Assembly: GCA_001184405.1 (NCBI GenBank)
Contig: LFMX01000002.1
Location: 1 to 64,000 of the forward strand
DNA from: Candidatus Burkholderia humilis
GTDB taxonomy: Bacteria > Pseudomonadota > Gammaproteobacteria > Burkholderiales > Burkholderiaceae
Reading direction: 5' to 3'
DNA length: 64,000 nucleotides
Under the pieces are notes generated by a model that saw only the letters and a list, made by a program, of their open reading frames with translations, was not told the origin of the DNA and made no database searches. Made by a program: the position numbers and the translations under genes. Below are positions 20,043 through 28,473 of this stretch, in pieces; the first letter of the stretch is position 1, and each line of letters opens with the position of its first letter.

Positions 20043-20366
20043 CGCATAAAGCGAATGCATGCAGCTAATCGCTACGCGAAACATCTGAGAACTTTGACCT
20101 TTTCTTTGCCCCGGCGAATGGACCAGTGCATACTGGTCTTTCGCGCCGGCACGCAAAAACTGCTGTCCCGCTTGCAACTTTGGGATTGCATTGACTGCTT
20201 CATTGGCCTCTTCGCCTACGCCGCCTTTAGTCGCTAAGGAACCTCAAGGAAATCCTCAAGCGATGCTTTAAGACTGTGACTTCTGCCGGCGCGTACGTGC
20301 TTTGCTTGTTCGTCAATTCGCGCCGATGGTCGGCGCGGCTTTGAAATCTGTTCAAGGAGTACCGCC
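20043..20366. other. intergenic, no gene recognised
   Basis: No coding region with recognisable similarity on either strand. A 60-codon ORF at 20055-20237 has no Shine-Dalgarno sequence and no recognisable motif. The last bases (AAGGAGTACC) are the ribosome site for the next gene. Confidence 0.6.
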
Positions 20367-20541
20367 ATGTCTGGAGCCAATCGCCCATCCGGTCCCGCCA
20401 CGCGCAAATTCCTCGATCTGACCGATCAAATCGAGCGCGATGAACTGGAGAGAACAACCTGCCGGATGCGCTAAGCAACGTCGACGACGAGAGGATGATC
20501 TCGACGATGAAAACGACTCCGGTCGCGCACTAGACCGTTAG
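20367..20541 (+). pseudogene. small acidic hypothetical protein, frameshifted
   Basis: After AAGGAG, an ATG at 20367 opens MSGANRPSGPATRKFLDLTD, then QIERDELE. Two extra bases near 20452 (GAGAGAAC instead of GAGAAC) send the frame to a stop at 20472. In the other frame the sequence reads NNLPDALSNVDDE, then after a further small insertion DDLDDENDSGRALDR, to TAG at 20541. The reconstructed protein is about 57 residues with a very acidic C-terminus. The function is unknown. A terminator follows. Confidence 0.65.
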
Positions 20542-20593
20542 CCTTTGCTTAAGTTTTTTTAAAACCGCAAGTGCTGCTTTAAAGCACATCACG

Positions 20594-20629
20594 ACGCCGC
20601 AATGCTGCTCAAGGCTTGCGGCGTTTTTG
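20594..20629 (+). terminator. rho-independent terminator
   Basis: ACGCCGCAA (20594-20602) and TTGCGGCGT (20616-20624) form a 9-bp stem followed by TTTTTG. It closes the small acidic gene unit. Confidence 0.75.
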
Positions 20630-20759
20630 CATTCAGGCACAGCCGTTGCTTTTCTCCATTCGCCGCACACCTTGCGCGGCAAGAACCGATGAGCGATGGC
20701 AGCGACGGCTTCAGTCCGCACGCGAATCAACCATCCAACTGTTCAACGTGGGAGGCTTC

Positions 20760-20921
20760 ATGCTTCGGTACGCTGTCATTTTCTTTACCATCGCGATCAT
20801 TGCGGCCTTCTTTGGCTTCGGTGGCATCGCAACGGGCGCGGCGGAAATTGCCAAGATCCTGTTCTTCATCTTTATCGTGATCTTTCTTGCGACCCTGTTG
20901 CTCGGCGTATTCAGGCGATGA
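20760..20921 (+). CDS. DUF1328 (YtjA-like) small membrane protein
   Basis: 53 residues: [35 protein letters not shown], then a second hydrophobic helix and a short basic end FRR. The two-helix layout with GIATGAA in the loop is the DUF1328 family signature, found across proteobacteria with unknown function and often stress-induced. GGGAGG precedes the ATG by about 6 bases. Intact and too short to be interrupted easily. Confidence 0.9.
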   Translation: MLRYAVIFFTIAIIAAFFGFGGIATGAAEIAKILFFIFIVIFLATLLLGVFRR

Positions 20922-21021
20922 CGCCGCAAGGCGCTAAGAAGCTTTAACAAAATGATGGATGGGGCTATTTACTTCAGGCCGTTCCTGTTAACCTGATCGT
21001 TGTTTCGACGGCGAAAAGGAA

Positions 21022-21180
21022 ATGGCCAGACCCATACTTGACGACGATCTCTGGGCTATCCCATCAGGGACAGCGAGCAAAAGTGTCTCGCGTGAAAAGT
21101 CCGAATGTACGGGTGCAACCTTCCTCTTCTTGCTGTCACGGAATGAAAGCTTGGCAAACTGGAGGCGTCCATGTACGGCT
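21022..21180 (+). mobile_element. IS5-family (IS427-like) transposase remnant
   Basis: An ATG at 21022 after AAAAGGAA opens [13 protein letters not shown], which matches the N-terminus of IS5/IS427-group transposases. The rest of the gene is collapsed. About 130 bases later the segment [11 protein letters not shown] resembles the WQ-x-AGVW-x-RL motif of the same proteins. Directly after it ureF coding sequence begins. I infer that an IS copy inserted into the 5' part of ureF and then mostly decayed by deletion. I cannot define the terminal inverted repeats. Confidence 0.5.
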
Positions 21181-21709
21181 CGTCAATGTGCTCGCGCGTG
21201 GCGAACTGCCTTTGCTCGCGCATCAGATCGAACATTGGTGTACGCACGATCAAGCCGCATTGCAAACCGCAAACGATGAATACATCGCGAGCCGCGAATC
21301 GTCGGAATTGCGACGCGAGACTGAGCAAATGGGCTGGTCGCTCGCGCAGTTGTGCACATCGCTCGAATGGGGCGATGCAGCGCGGCGCGCGACGCCCGCA
21401 TCGATCAAACCCGTCGCGCAACCGACCGCGTTCGCATTGGCCGCATTCGCGCACGATGCATCGCCCGACGCCGCGCTTGCCGCGTATGCATTTAGTTGGG
21501 TCGAGAATCAGGCGGCCGCCGCGTTGAAAGCGGTGCTGCTTGGACAGCTTGCGGGACAGCGCATCATCGTTGCATTGCGTGATGCGATCGATGCCGCCGT
21601 CGCGCGTGCGTTAGCCACGCCGCTCGACCACATCAACACGTTTGCGCCGCAACTCGGCGTGTTATCGGCGCGGAATGAATCGCAGTATTCGCGGCTCTTT
21701 CGCTCCTGA
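21181..21709 (+). pseudogene. ureF: ureF, urease accessory protein, 5' truncated
   Basis: UreF with UreD and UreG inserts nickel into urease. The readable part is [49 protein letters not shown], and the C-terminal [20 protein letters not shown] ending LFRS at 21709. The first 50 or so residues (the SPALPIGAFSYSQGLE region) are absent and replaced by transposase-like sequence. The frame stays open by chance into the upstream remnant (ATG 21038), but that is not a native N-terminus. It is followed 24 bp later by ureG. Non-functional by loss of the N-terminal half of the UreD/UreG interface. Confidence 0.9.
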
Positions 21710-21733
21710 ATTTTTTTCGATGTCTTTATAGAC

Positions 21734-22396
21734 ATGAACGCTCCTGCTTACTCTTCCGCCGCCCGCCGAACCAAAAAGCTGCCGCCGTTGCGCATGGGCG
21801 TGGGCGTGGGCGTGGGCGGTCCGGTCGGCTCCGGCAAAACGACGCTGCTCGAAATGCTCTGCAAGGCGATGCGCGAGAAGTACGATCTCGTCGCCATCAC
21901 CAACGATATCTATACGAAGGAAGATCAGCGCCTGCTGACCGTCGCGGGCGCGCTGCCTGCCGAACCCATCATGGGCGTGGAAACGGGCGGCTGTCCGCAT
22001 ACGGCCATTCGCGAAGATGCATCGATCAATCTCGAAGCGGTCGATCGCATGGTGTCGCGCTTTCCGGATGCGGATATCGTGTTTATCGAATGAGGCGGCG
22101 ATAACCTTGCGGCCACGTTCAGCCCCGAATTGTCGGACCTGACGATCTATGTGATCGACGTCGCCGGCGGCGAAAAGATTCCGCGCAAGGGCGGACCGGG
22201 CATTACGAAGTCGGATCTGCTCGTCATCAACAAAACGGATCTCGCGCCATATGTCGGCGCGAATCTCGACATCATGGCGAGCGATGCGAAGAAAATGCGC
22301 GGCGAGCGACCGTTCGTGATGTGCAATCTGAAGGCGCTGGATGGGCTGGATGAAGTCATCGGTTTCATCGAGAAGAAGGGGTTGTTGCTGACGTGA
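21734..22396 (+). pseudogene. ureG: ureG, urease accessory GTPase, internal stop
   Basis: UreG is the SIMIBI GTPase that powers nickel insertion. The P-loop [10 protein letters not shown] starts near residue 28, followed by [27 protein letters not shown] and [17 protein letters not shown], with NKTDLAP as the guanine motif. At 22091-22093 the frame meets TGA where the family has Ser in [13 protein letters not shown]. The same frame then continues to a normal end at 22396. Just before the P-loop a hexanucleotide (ggcgtg) is present in extra copies, giving GVGVGVGG where UreG normally has RVGVGG. Nonsense plus truncated ureF means urease maturation is lost from this locus. Confidence 0.92.
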
Positions 22397-23390
22397 AGGC
22401 TTCGGCAGCGGGCGCATCCTGCACATGCGCCGCCGTCTCCTCCTCACGCCACCACCGCTGTCGCGACCGGATCATATGCCGAATCGCGATGCGCGCCATC
22501 TTCGACCATCCCGACACGCGCGGGTCCGCGAGCATGCTCAACGCCCGCGCATAGTCAAGCGTCAAACCGGGCGTCCACGCCATCGTCGCGGCGCGTTTTC
22601 TGATCTGCGCCGCGACCCATCCCATAATTCGGGTGTCGTCGCGATCTGCCAGAACGGTTTCCAGCTGCCGCCCTTGCCCCACGCCCGCGCCGATGCGCCT
22701 TCGATCGCCGCTTCCAGCGCCCGCGCGACCGTGCTCGAACAATTGCGATACGTGAGGTTGTAAGTCGTATCTCGCCGATACTCCTCCCAGAAGCGCGCCA
22801 GGCGCTGCGGATCGTAATTGCGGATGCGCACCTTGTGCGTCGATTCGCACCACGCCTTCGATTCCGTGCCGTAGTCGGGCTGATACAAGCCCGGCACATC
22901 GTTATCGCGCGTCGCCCGCAAAATGCGCGCGAACTTCTTCCCGCGAACGCTCGATTTCCACCGCCGGATAGAGGCTGATATACACGCCTTCGGGCGTTTC
23001 CAGCGCGGCATGTCCCGTCGATATCGCGCCGTGCTGGTCGACCGCGGCGATGTAGCGATCCACGATCAACTGGCGCTTGGGCTCCATCTTCGCCGAGCCG
23101 ACCGGCGTCCATACGTGCACCGTCAGAGCGGTTTCATGCGGCTCGAGCGGGCCGTCCCAGACGGCATCGGCGAACGGATACGGCGCATCGTCGACCGCCA
23201 GATTCGCCGCCATGCGACGCACGCGCTGCGCGAGCAACATCATGTTCCAGCCGCCGAAAATCAGGCCGAACGCCACGCAATACGCGACCGTTCCCGCGTA
23301 GTGATCCGGATAAGGCTGATAAAAGAAGATCGCGATAAAAATTTCCAGCACACCGCCCGCCACCACAATCTTCCAGCGCCGATAACGCAC
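22365..23390 (-). pseudogene. membrane protein with HdeD-like N-terminus and a soluble His/Cys domain, frameshifted
   Basis: From 23390 the frame shows two to three hydrophobic segments of DUF308/HdeD type (VVAGGVLEIFIAIFFYQPYP, VAYCVAFGLIFGGWNMMLLA). A soluble domain follows with GHAALETPEGVYISLYPAVE and, in later pieces, TTYNLTYRNCSSTVARALEA, which looks like a papain-like (NlpC/DUF4105-type) His/Cys pair. I do not recognise a precise function. One extra base near 22940 shifts EREE-FARILRATRDN, and a duplicated CCCAT (plus strand 22616-22625) near the 3' end shifts TTPELW-VAAQIRKRAATM. The 5' end is missing too: the sequence stops being related at 23390, against a truncated glycosyltransferase on the other strand. 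Confidence 0.75.
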
Positions 23391-23399
23391 GACTTAATC

Positions 23400-24540
23400 G
23401 TCGCTGATTCAATGGCTGCGCATCTTCGATCGGCGGCACTTCAAGGTCACGCGTTCCGTGATGCATCCGTCGCCCGCGTTCGAAAACCGTTATCGCGCGC
23501 TTGTGCTGCCGGATGTCGAGATCGAATTGCTCGCGGACAAGGACTGGCTCAACGTGTTTCAGGCGCGGCGTTATGCGCATCGTCTGGGCAAGCTCGGGCG
23601 CATCGGGCGCGATGTGTTCAACACGCTCGCCGTGCGTCCGTATGTGAAAAGACGCGTCGAGCAACTGGCGCAGCGGCATGCGTTTATCGTCGATTACGAC
23701 ATGTCGCTGCGGCGTCTGGCCGGGCGCTTCGGCGTCGCGTGGCTCAGCGTGAATCACTTTAGTTTCGATGCGCGGCTTGCACATCGGCCGCGCAAAAAGC
23801 GCCGGCTTGCGGCGCAATTCGCGGGCTATCACGGGGTCGCGGCGCTCAATCAGCATATGGCCGACGAAGCGCGCGCGATGTTCGGCGAGATGCTGCAACG
23901 CGTTTTCGTGCTGCCGAATGCGATCGATATCGCGCGTATTCGAGTCAATGCACGTGACAATGCGCGCGCAAGAAACGCCGCCTTGCGATGCGCCGTACAT
24001 CATGTCGGTTGCGCAGCTCGACGAGATGCAGAAGGACCACCGCACGCTCTTGCGCGCATATGCGCAACTCGTACGTGGTGGCGATATCGCGGAACATCTC
24101 GCGATCGTCGGCGATGGCGCGTTCCGGCGCGAACTGGAGGAATTGGCGAAGGAGTTGGGTATCGCGGCACGCGTGCATTTCGCGGGGTATCGAAACAATC
24201 CGCATGCGCTCGTTGCGCCCGCACGGCTGCAAGTGCTGAGTTCGCGCTACGAAGGCATGCCGATGGTGCTGCTCGAAGCGCTCGCGCTCGGCAAGCCGGT
24301 CGTCGCGAGCGATTGCCCGACGGGTCCGCGCGAGATTCTCGGCGACGGACGCTTCGGCATGCTGTTTCCGGTCGGCGCGGTCGATGAACTCACCGCGGGC
24401 ATGCGCCGCATTCTTACCAACGACGCGCTCGAACGTGAGATGAAAGCCCGCGCGCTGGAACGTGCGCAAGAATATGGCGTCGATGAGCAACGAGCGGTTC
24501 GCGCGATGCGTGGAGGCATTGCTAAGCGTGAAGAAGTAAC
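23400..24540 (+). pseudogene. family 4 glycosyltransferase, 5' truncated and frameshifted
   Basis: Coding similarity begins abruptly near 23400 (IQWLRIFDRRHFKVTRSV); the usual N-terminal GGxER Rossmann start is missing. The donor domain is clear: PYIMSVAQLDEMQKDHRTLL, HLAIVGDGAFRRELEELAKE, VHFAGYRNNPHALVAPARLQ, and the retaining GT4 motif EGMPMVLLEALALGKPVVAS. The frame changes between 23940 and 23990. It changes again near 24485, where the proper end (SNERFARCVEALLSVKK, stop near 24538) is in another frame. An LPS or exopolysaccharide sugar transferase by family; its substrate is unknown. It ends against convergent waaA. Confidence 0.85.
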
Positions 24541-24541
24541 T

Positions 24542-25861
24542 TCAGCGCGCCGCTTCCTCGCCTTCGAGCAACGCGCCGAGCACGCTGACCGTCCCCTCCG
24601 TCGCGCCCCGATGCCGCGCCGCAAACGCCGATGCCGCCGCGCTCATCGCAAGACGGCGCGGCTTGTCGTTGAAGAGTTCGCGCAGACCGCGCGCAAGCCC
24701 TTGCGGATCGTCCACGCGCAGCGCGGCGCCCGCGTTGATCGCATCGTTGGTGGCCTGCGTGAAATTGAACGTGTGCTGGCCGATCAGCACCGGCACGCCC
24801 GCTGCGCACGCTTCGATCAGATTCTGCCCGCCGAGCGGCAACAGGCTTCCGCCGATGAACGCGAGATCCGCCGCCGCGTAATATGCGCCGAGTTCGCCCA
24901 TCGAATCGCCCAATAAAACCTGCACGTTCGATGGCAACGGCTCCGGCACATCCACGCCCGAACCGGCGGCGACGGGCTTGCTGGCCCACACGGAACGCCG
25001 CGCGCTCGTCATGCCCGCGGCCGCGATCAGCGCCGATATTTCGTCGAAACGCTGCGGATGACGCGGCACCAGAATCAAAAGCGCATCGGGCACGCCCAGC
25101 GCCGCGAACGTGCGCAACACGAGCGTTTCCTCGCCTTCACGCGTGCTCGCCGCGACCCACACCGGCCGATCGCCGATCGCCGATCGCCACGTTTGCCCGC
25201 GCGCGATGAGTTCCGGCAGCACGGACATATCGAACTTCAGATTGCCGAGCACAGCGATATTGCGCGCGCCGAGCGCGGCGAGGCGCTGCGCATCGGCATC
25301 GGTTTGAGCGAGCACGCGCGAAAATCCGACGAACACTTCGCGCACCGCGCGGCCGAACTTCGCGGCGCGCTTATACGAGCGCTCCGACATGCGCGCGTTC
25401 GTCAGCACGAGCGGCACGTCGGCGCGTTTGCATTCGTCGATGAGCGTCGGCCACACTTCCGTTTCCATCACGATGCCGAGTGACGGCCGCCACGCGCGCA
25501 GAAAGCGCCGCACGAGACGCGGTGAATCGTAGGGAAGATAGCTGCGCATCACGCGATCGCCGAATAGCTCGACGCCCGTCGCGCGGCCGCTCGGCGTCAT
25601 GTGCGTGAGCAAGAGCTTCGCTTCGGGATGCGCTTTCAACAATGCATCGATGAGCGGTTGCGCGGCGCGTGTCTCACCGACGGACACTGCATGCACCCAG
25701 ATCAGCGGCGCGACATCGGACGCACTGCGCGCAGGCCCGCGCCCAAACCGTTCGCCGATATGTTCGCGATAGCCGCGCTCCTTGCGCGAACGAATCAGCA
25801 GGCGCAGCACCGCGAGCGGCGCGACGATCCACCACGCCGCGCGATACACGAGCCTCAGCAC
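24542..25861 (-). CDS. waaA: 3-deoxy-D-manno-octulosonic acid (Kdo) transferase
   Basis: WaaA adds Kdo from CMP-Kdo to lipid IVA at the inner membrane. It is 439 residues from a GTG at 25861 giving (M)LRLVYRAAWWIVAPLAVLRL. Family features are an N-terminal membrane anchor, KERGYREHIGERFG, WVHAVSVGETRAAQPLID, METEVWPTLIDECKR, NARMSERSYKRA, AFIGGSLLPLGGQNLIEACA and PVLIGQHTFNFTQ. A TTG at 25891 overlapping the kdoO stop is an alternative start. It is the last gene of the waaC-kdoO-waaA operon. Intact, as expected for an essential lipid A step. Confidence 0.95.
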   Translation of the reverse strand: MLRLVYRAAWWIVAPLAVLRLLIRSRKERGYREHIGERFGRGPARSASDVAPLIWVHAVSVGETRAAQPLIDALLKAHPEAKLLLTHMTPSGRATGVELFGDRVMRSYLPYDSPRLVRRFLRAWRPSLGIVMETEVWPTLIDECKRADVPLVLTNARMSERSYKRAAKFGRAVREVFVGFSRVLAQTDADAQRLAALGARNIAVLGNLKFDMSVLPELIARGQTWRSAIGDRPVWVAASTREGEETLVLRTFAALGVPDALLILVPRHPQRFDEISALIAAAGMTSARRSVWASKPVAAGSGVDVPEPLPSNVQVLLGDSMGELGAYYAAADLAFIGGSLLPLGGQNLIEACAAGVPVLIGQHTFNFTQATNDAINAGAALRVDDPQGLARGLRELFNDKPRRLAMSAAASAFAARHRGATEGTVSVLGALLEGEEAAR

Positions 25862-25887
25862 GCCCGACGACGAAGAACCAACGCTGC

Positions 25888-26823
25888 TCAAACGAGCGCC
25901 CGCCCTTTGAGGCGTTCGAGAATGCCGAGCGGCGCGTGATCGGGGCACGCCATCGCCTTGACGGGCAGGAAGAACGTCTGCTCCATCATGAACTGGCCGG
26001 ACATCACGGCGTGCGAAGTCTGATCGGAAAAGCAGACCCACACGGAGCCGGGCGAAAATGGCATGGTTTCCTGCGGCGAGGACTTTTGATAATCGAGATC
26101 GGCCTTCATCGCGTCATGCAGATTGAGCATGAGATGGTCGTACTCGCTGCGCGGCGATTTCGTGATGTGCAGCAGATTCATGAGCCATGCGGAACCGGGC
26201 ATTTGCGCCTTGATGTCCGGCAAGAAGCGCTTGGCCATGTCCTCGAACGGTTCGCCCACGCGCCACATGCGCGGCGCGCCCTGCGGATTGATATTCGTGA
26301 ACACGCGCAAGATGCGCTCGCCGTAGTTCGGCCGCGACGGGAAGGCATCGACGTGAAGACGGCTATCGTCCTTGCGCCACGACGTTTCGCGCGTTTCCAC
26401 CTGATGCAGCCGCAAACTCGTCGGCGCGACACGCAGCTTGCTGTCGTATTCGGGAAAGAGCGCATCGACGAGCGAGCGCGCATTGTCCTGATACCGCTTG
26501 ATGAGCGAGCGCACCGCCGACTGCATGACGTTGTCGCCGAGCACGCCGACAAGCGCGCCGCCATTCGGTGCGAGACTGATGTTCTTGCGCTTCGGATCGG
26601 CGATTTTCGGATCGAGCAGCGCTTGTTCGCCGCCTTCGACCGGAAAACGCAGATTGGGAAAATAGAGAACTTTGCCGTCTTCGACGCCGGCAAGCAGCGT
26701 TTCACGCGGCACGGACAAGTTCTTGCCCTGCCAATCGCCAGAAACGACTTCGATGATTTTAGATTCCGTCAAGGTGCCTTCGAACTCGGGTTGCCCGCGC
26801 ACGGCGCTGGAACGGGAAAGCAC
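25888..26823 (-). CDS. kdoO: Kdo 3-hydroxylase (KdoO), Fe(II)/2-oxoglutarate dioxygenase
   Basis: KdoO hydroxylates C3 of the outer Kdo to make Ko, a modification known in Burkholderia and Yersinia LPS. About 311 residues. The iron-binding HxD is in SRLHVDAFPSRPNYGERILR, a distal His in SDQTSHAVMSGQFMMEQTFF, and the family segments DNVMQSAVRSLIKRYQDN and PRMWRVGEPFEDMAKRFLPD are present. The best start is the GTG at 26823, overlapping the waaC stop by one base (TAGTG). No ATG is available in the right place. The gene sits between waaC and waaA, as in Burkholderia. Intact. Confidence 0.92.
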   Translation of the reverse strand: MLSRSSAVRGQPEFEGTLTESKIIEVVSGDWQGKNLSVPRETLLAGVEDGKVLYFPNLRFPVEGGEQALLDPKIADPKRKNISLAPNGGALVGVLGDNVMQSAVRSLIKRYQDNARSLVDALFPEYDSKLRVAPTSLRLHQVETRETSWRKDDSRLHVDAFPSRPNYGERILRVFTNINPQGAPRMWRVGEPFEDMAKRFLPDIKAQMPGSAWLMNLLHITKSPRSEYDHLMLNLHDAMKADLDYQKSSPQETMPFSPGSVWVCFSDQTSHAVMSGQFMMEQTFFLPVKAMACPDHAPLGILERLKGRALV

Positions 26824-27818
26824 TACAGCAGGCCGAAGCCCGCGAGCGCGGCCTTCACTTCGGATAAGGTCGGATGCCGGCTCGCATCGCCGAGATTGAT
26901 CACCTTCGGCGACCAGTAGCCGCCCGTGCGCCACGCGGTCGAGAAATTGTACAACTCGACGGTCGGCCGCTTCAGCGCTGCGGCAATATGAACGAGACCC
27001 GTATCGACGCCGACGGTAGCCGCTGCGCCATCGATCAAACCGACGACCGCAGGCAGCGACATCTTCGGCGGCACGATCGCGGCCGCACCGAATTCCTTGG
27101 CGAGTTTTTCGCTCGTCGCACGCTCTGCCTCACTGCCCCACGGCAAGACGATCGATGCGCCGCGGGTCACCAGCGCCTGCCCTAGTTCGATCCACGCGGC
27201 CTCGGGCCATTGCTTGTCCGCGCGCGAGGTCGCGTGCATGAAGACGACATACGGCACTGGCAGATTCAGCCCGAGCGCGGACACGGCGAGCGTGGCGCGG
27301 CGCGTATCGAGACCGAAATCGATGTCATCGGTTTGATGAGGTTTCGGCAGATCGAGCGCGGCCACCACGAGTTGACGCGTGCGTTCGACGACATGCGTGC
27401 GCGGTTCGATCGGCACACGGCGGTCGTAGAAAAAGCGCACCGGCCATTCGTAGCCCGCGCCGTCCGTACGATTGCCCAGCCCGACGAGCGGCCCGCGCGC
27501 CCAGCTCGCGACCCACGCGGTCTTGATCAAACCCTGGCAATCGATGACGAGATCGTATTTCTCCGCCGCGAGTTCGCGCCTGAACTTGCCGATCTCGCGC
27601 CACGTCGCCGCCGATGCGAAGCCTTTGCGCCAGCGCCGCAGCGAAAACGGAATCGCGCGATGCACGCCGTCGACGAGTTCGACGAGGCTCGCGAAGCTTT
27701 CTTCGACGAGCCAGTCGATGCGCGCATCGGGAAAGCGGCGGCGAATGTCGGCAATGACCGGCATGTTGTGAACGACGTCGCCAAGCGACGACACGCGGAC
27801 GATCAGGATCTTTTGCAC
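26823..27818 (-). CDS. waaC: lipopolysaccharide heptosyltransferase I
   Basis: WaaC transfers the first L-glycero-D-manno-heptose to Kdo in the inner core. It is 331 residues, family GT9: MQKILIVRVSSLGDVVHNMP at the start, then DLVIDCQGLIKTAW, VVFMHATSRADKQWPEAAW, LPWGSEAERATSEKLAKEFG and the donor motif VGVDTGLVHIAAALKRPTVE. First gene of the waaC-kdoO-waaA operon. Intact. Confidence 0.96.
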   Translation of the reverse strand: MQKILIVRVSSLGDVVHNMPVIADIRRRFPDARIDWLVEESFASLVELVDGVHRAIPFSLRRWRKGFASAATWREIGKFRRELAAEKYDLVIDCQGLIKTAWVASWARGPLVGLGNRTDGAGYEWPVRFFYDRRVPIEPRTHVVERTRQLVVAALDLPKPHQTDDIDFGLDTRRATLAVSALGLNLPVPYVVFMHATSRADKQWPEAAWIELGQALVTRGASIVLPWGSEAERATSEKLAKEFGAAAIVPPKMSLPAVVGLIDGAAATVGVDTGLVHIAAALKRPTVELYNFSTAWRTGGYWSPKVINLGDASRHPTLSEVKAALAGFGLL

Positions 27819-27984
27819 GCTGTAGACGAATTGCGCGGACCGCGCGGTGAGAGTGGGAATTTGAGACGAATCAGGAATTTTAGCGCGGGTTGGCTAAGGG
27901 GCGGGCATAGATTGCACAATGCGCGCCGATTTGTGCCGAAGAAAATCCGCAACATGCCTGGTTCAGTCAAGAAAGGAGTACGCG

Positions 27985-28416
27985 ATGGGAACGCGTTACG
28001 AACAAGACGTCGTGGCGTGGGCGCGCGAACAGGCCGCACTGCTGCGAGAAGGAAAATTCTCGGCCATCGATGTCGAACACATCGCGAAAGAAATCGACGA
28101 TGTCGCCAAGAGTGAACAACGAGACCTCTTGCGCCGAATTTCGCTATTGCTGGCGCACTTGCTCAAACGACAATATCAGCCGGGACGTCGCGGCTCCAGC
28201 TGGCGACGCACGATCGAGGAACAGCGCCGTGCCGTCGGCGTCGCATTGCAGAAAACGCCGAGTCTGCAAACTTCGTTGCGCGATGCGGACTGGCTGATCG
28301 GAACGTGGGCGGACGCGGTATCGAAAGCCGTCTAAGAAACCGGACTCGATGTGTTTCCGGAAAACTTGCCCTGGTCGACCGAACAAATTCTGTCGCCGGA
28401 GTTTTATCCGGAGTAA
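27985..28416 (+). pseudogene. DUF29 protein with premature stop near the C-terminus
   Basis: DUF29 proteins are small helical proteins of unknown function, common in betaproteobacteria and cyanobacteria. AAAGGAG precedes MGTRYEQDVVAWAREQAALL, and the family motif IDVEHIAKEIDDVAKSEQRD is clear. At 28333-28335 a TAA ends the frame after SKAV. The same frame continues ETGLDVFPENLPWSTEQILS, then PEFYPE and TAA at 28416, which is the normal DUF29 end. The truncated 116-residue product may still fold, so functional loss is not certain. It is divergent from waaC. Confidence 0.82.
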
Positions 28417-28451
28417 CAAAAAAGCGGCACGATCCCAAAACCGTGCCGCTT
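28416..28451 (-). terminator. terminator of manB
   Basis: AAGCGGCACG (28422-28431) pairs with CGTGCCGCTT (28442-28451). On the minus strand the stem runs into six T. It ends manB and, in the other direction, may stop DUF29 transcription. Confidence 0.85.
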
Positions 28452-28473
28452 CTTCATCCACTAAGCAAACCGC

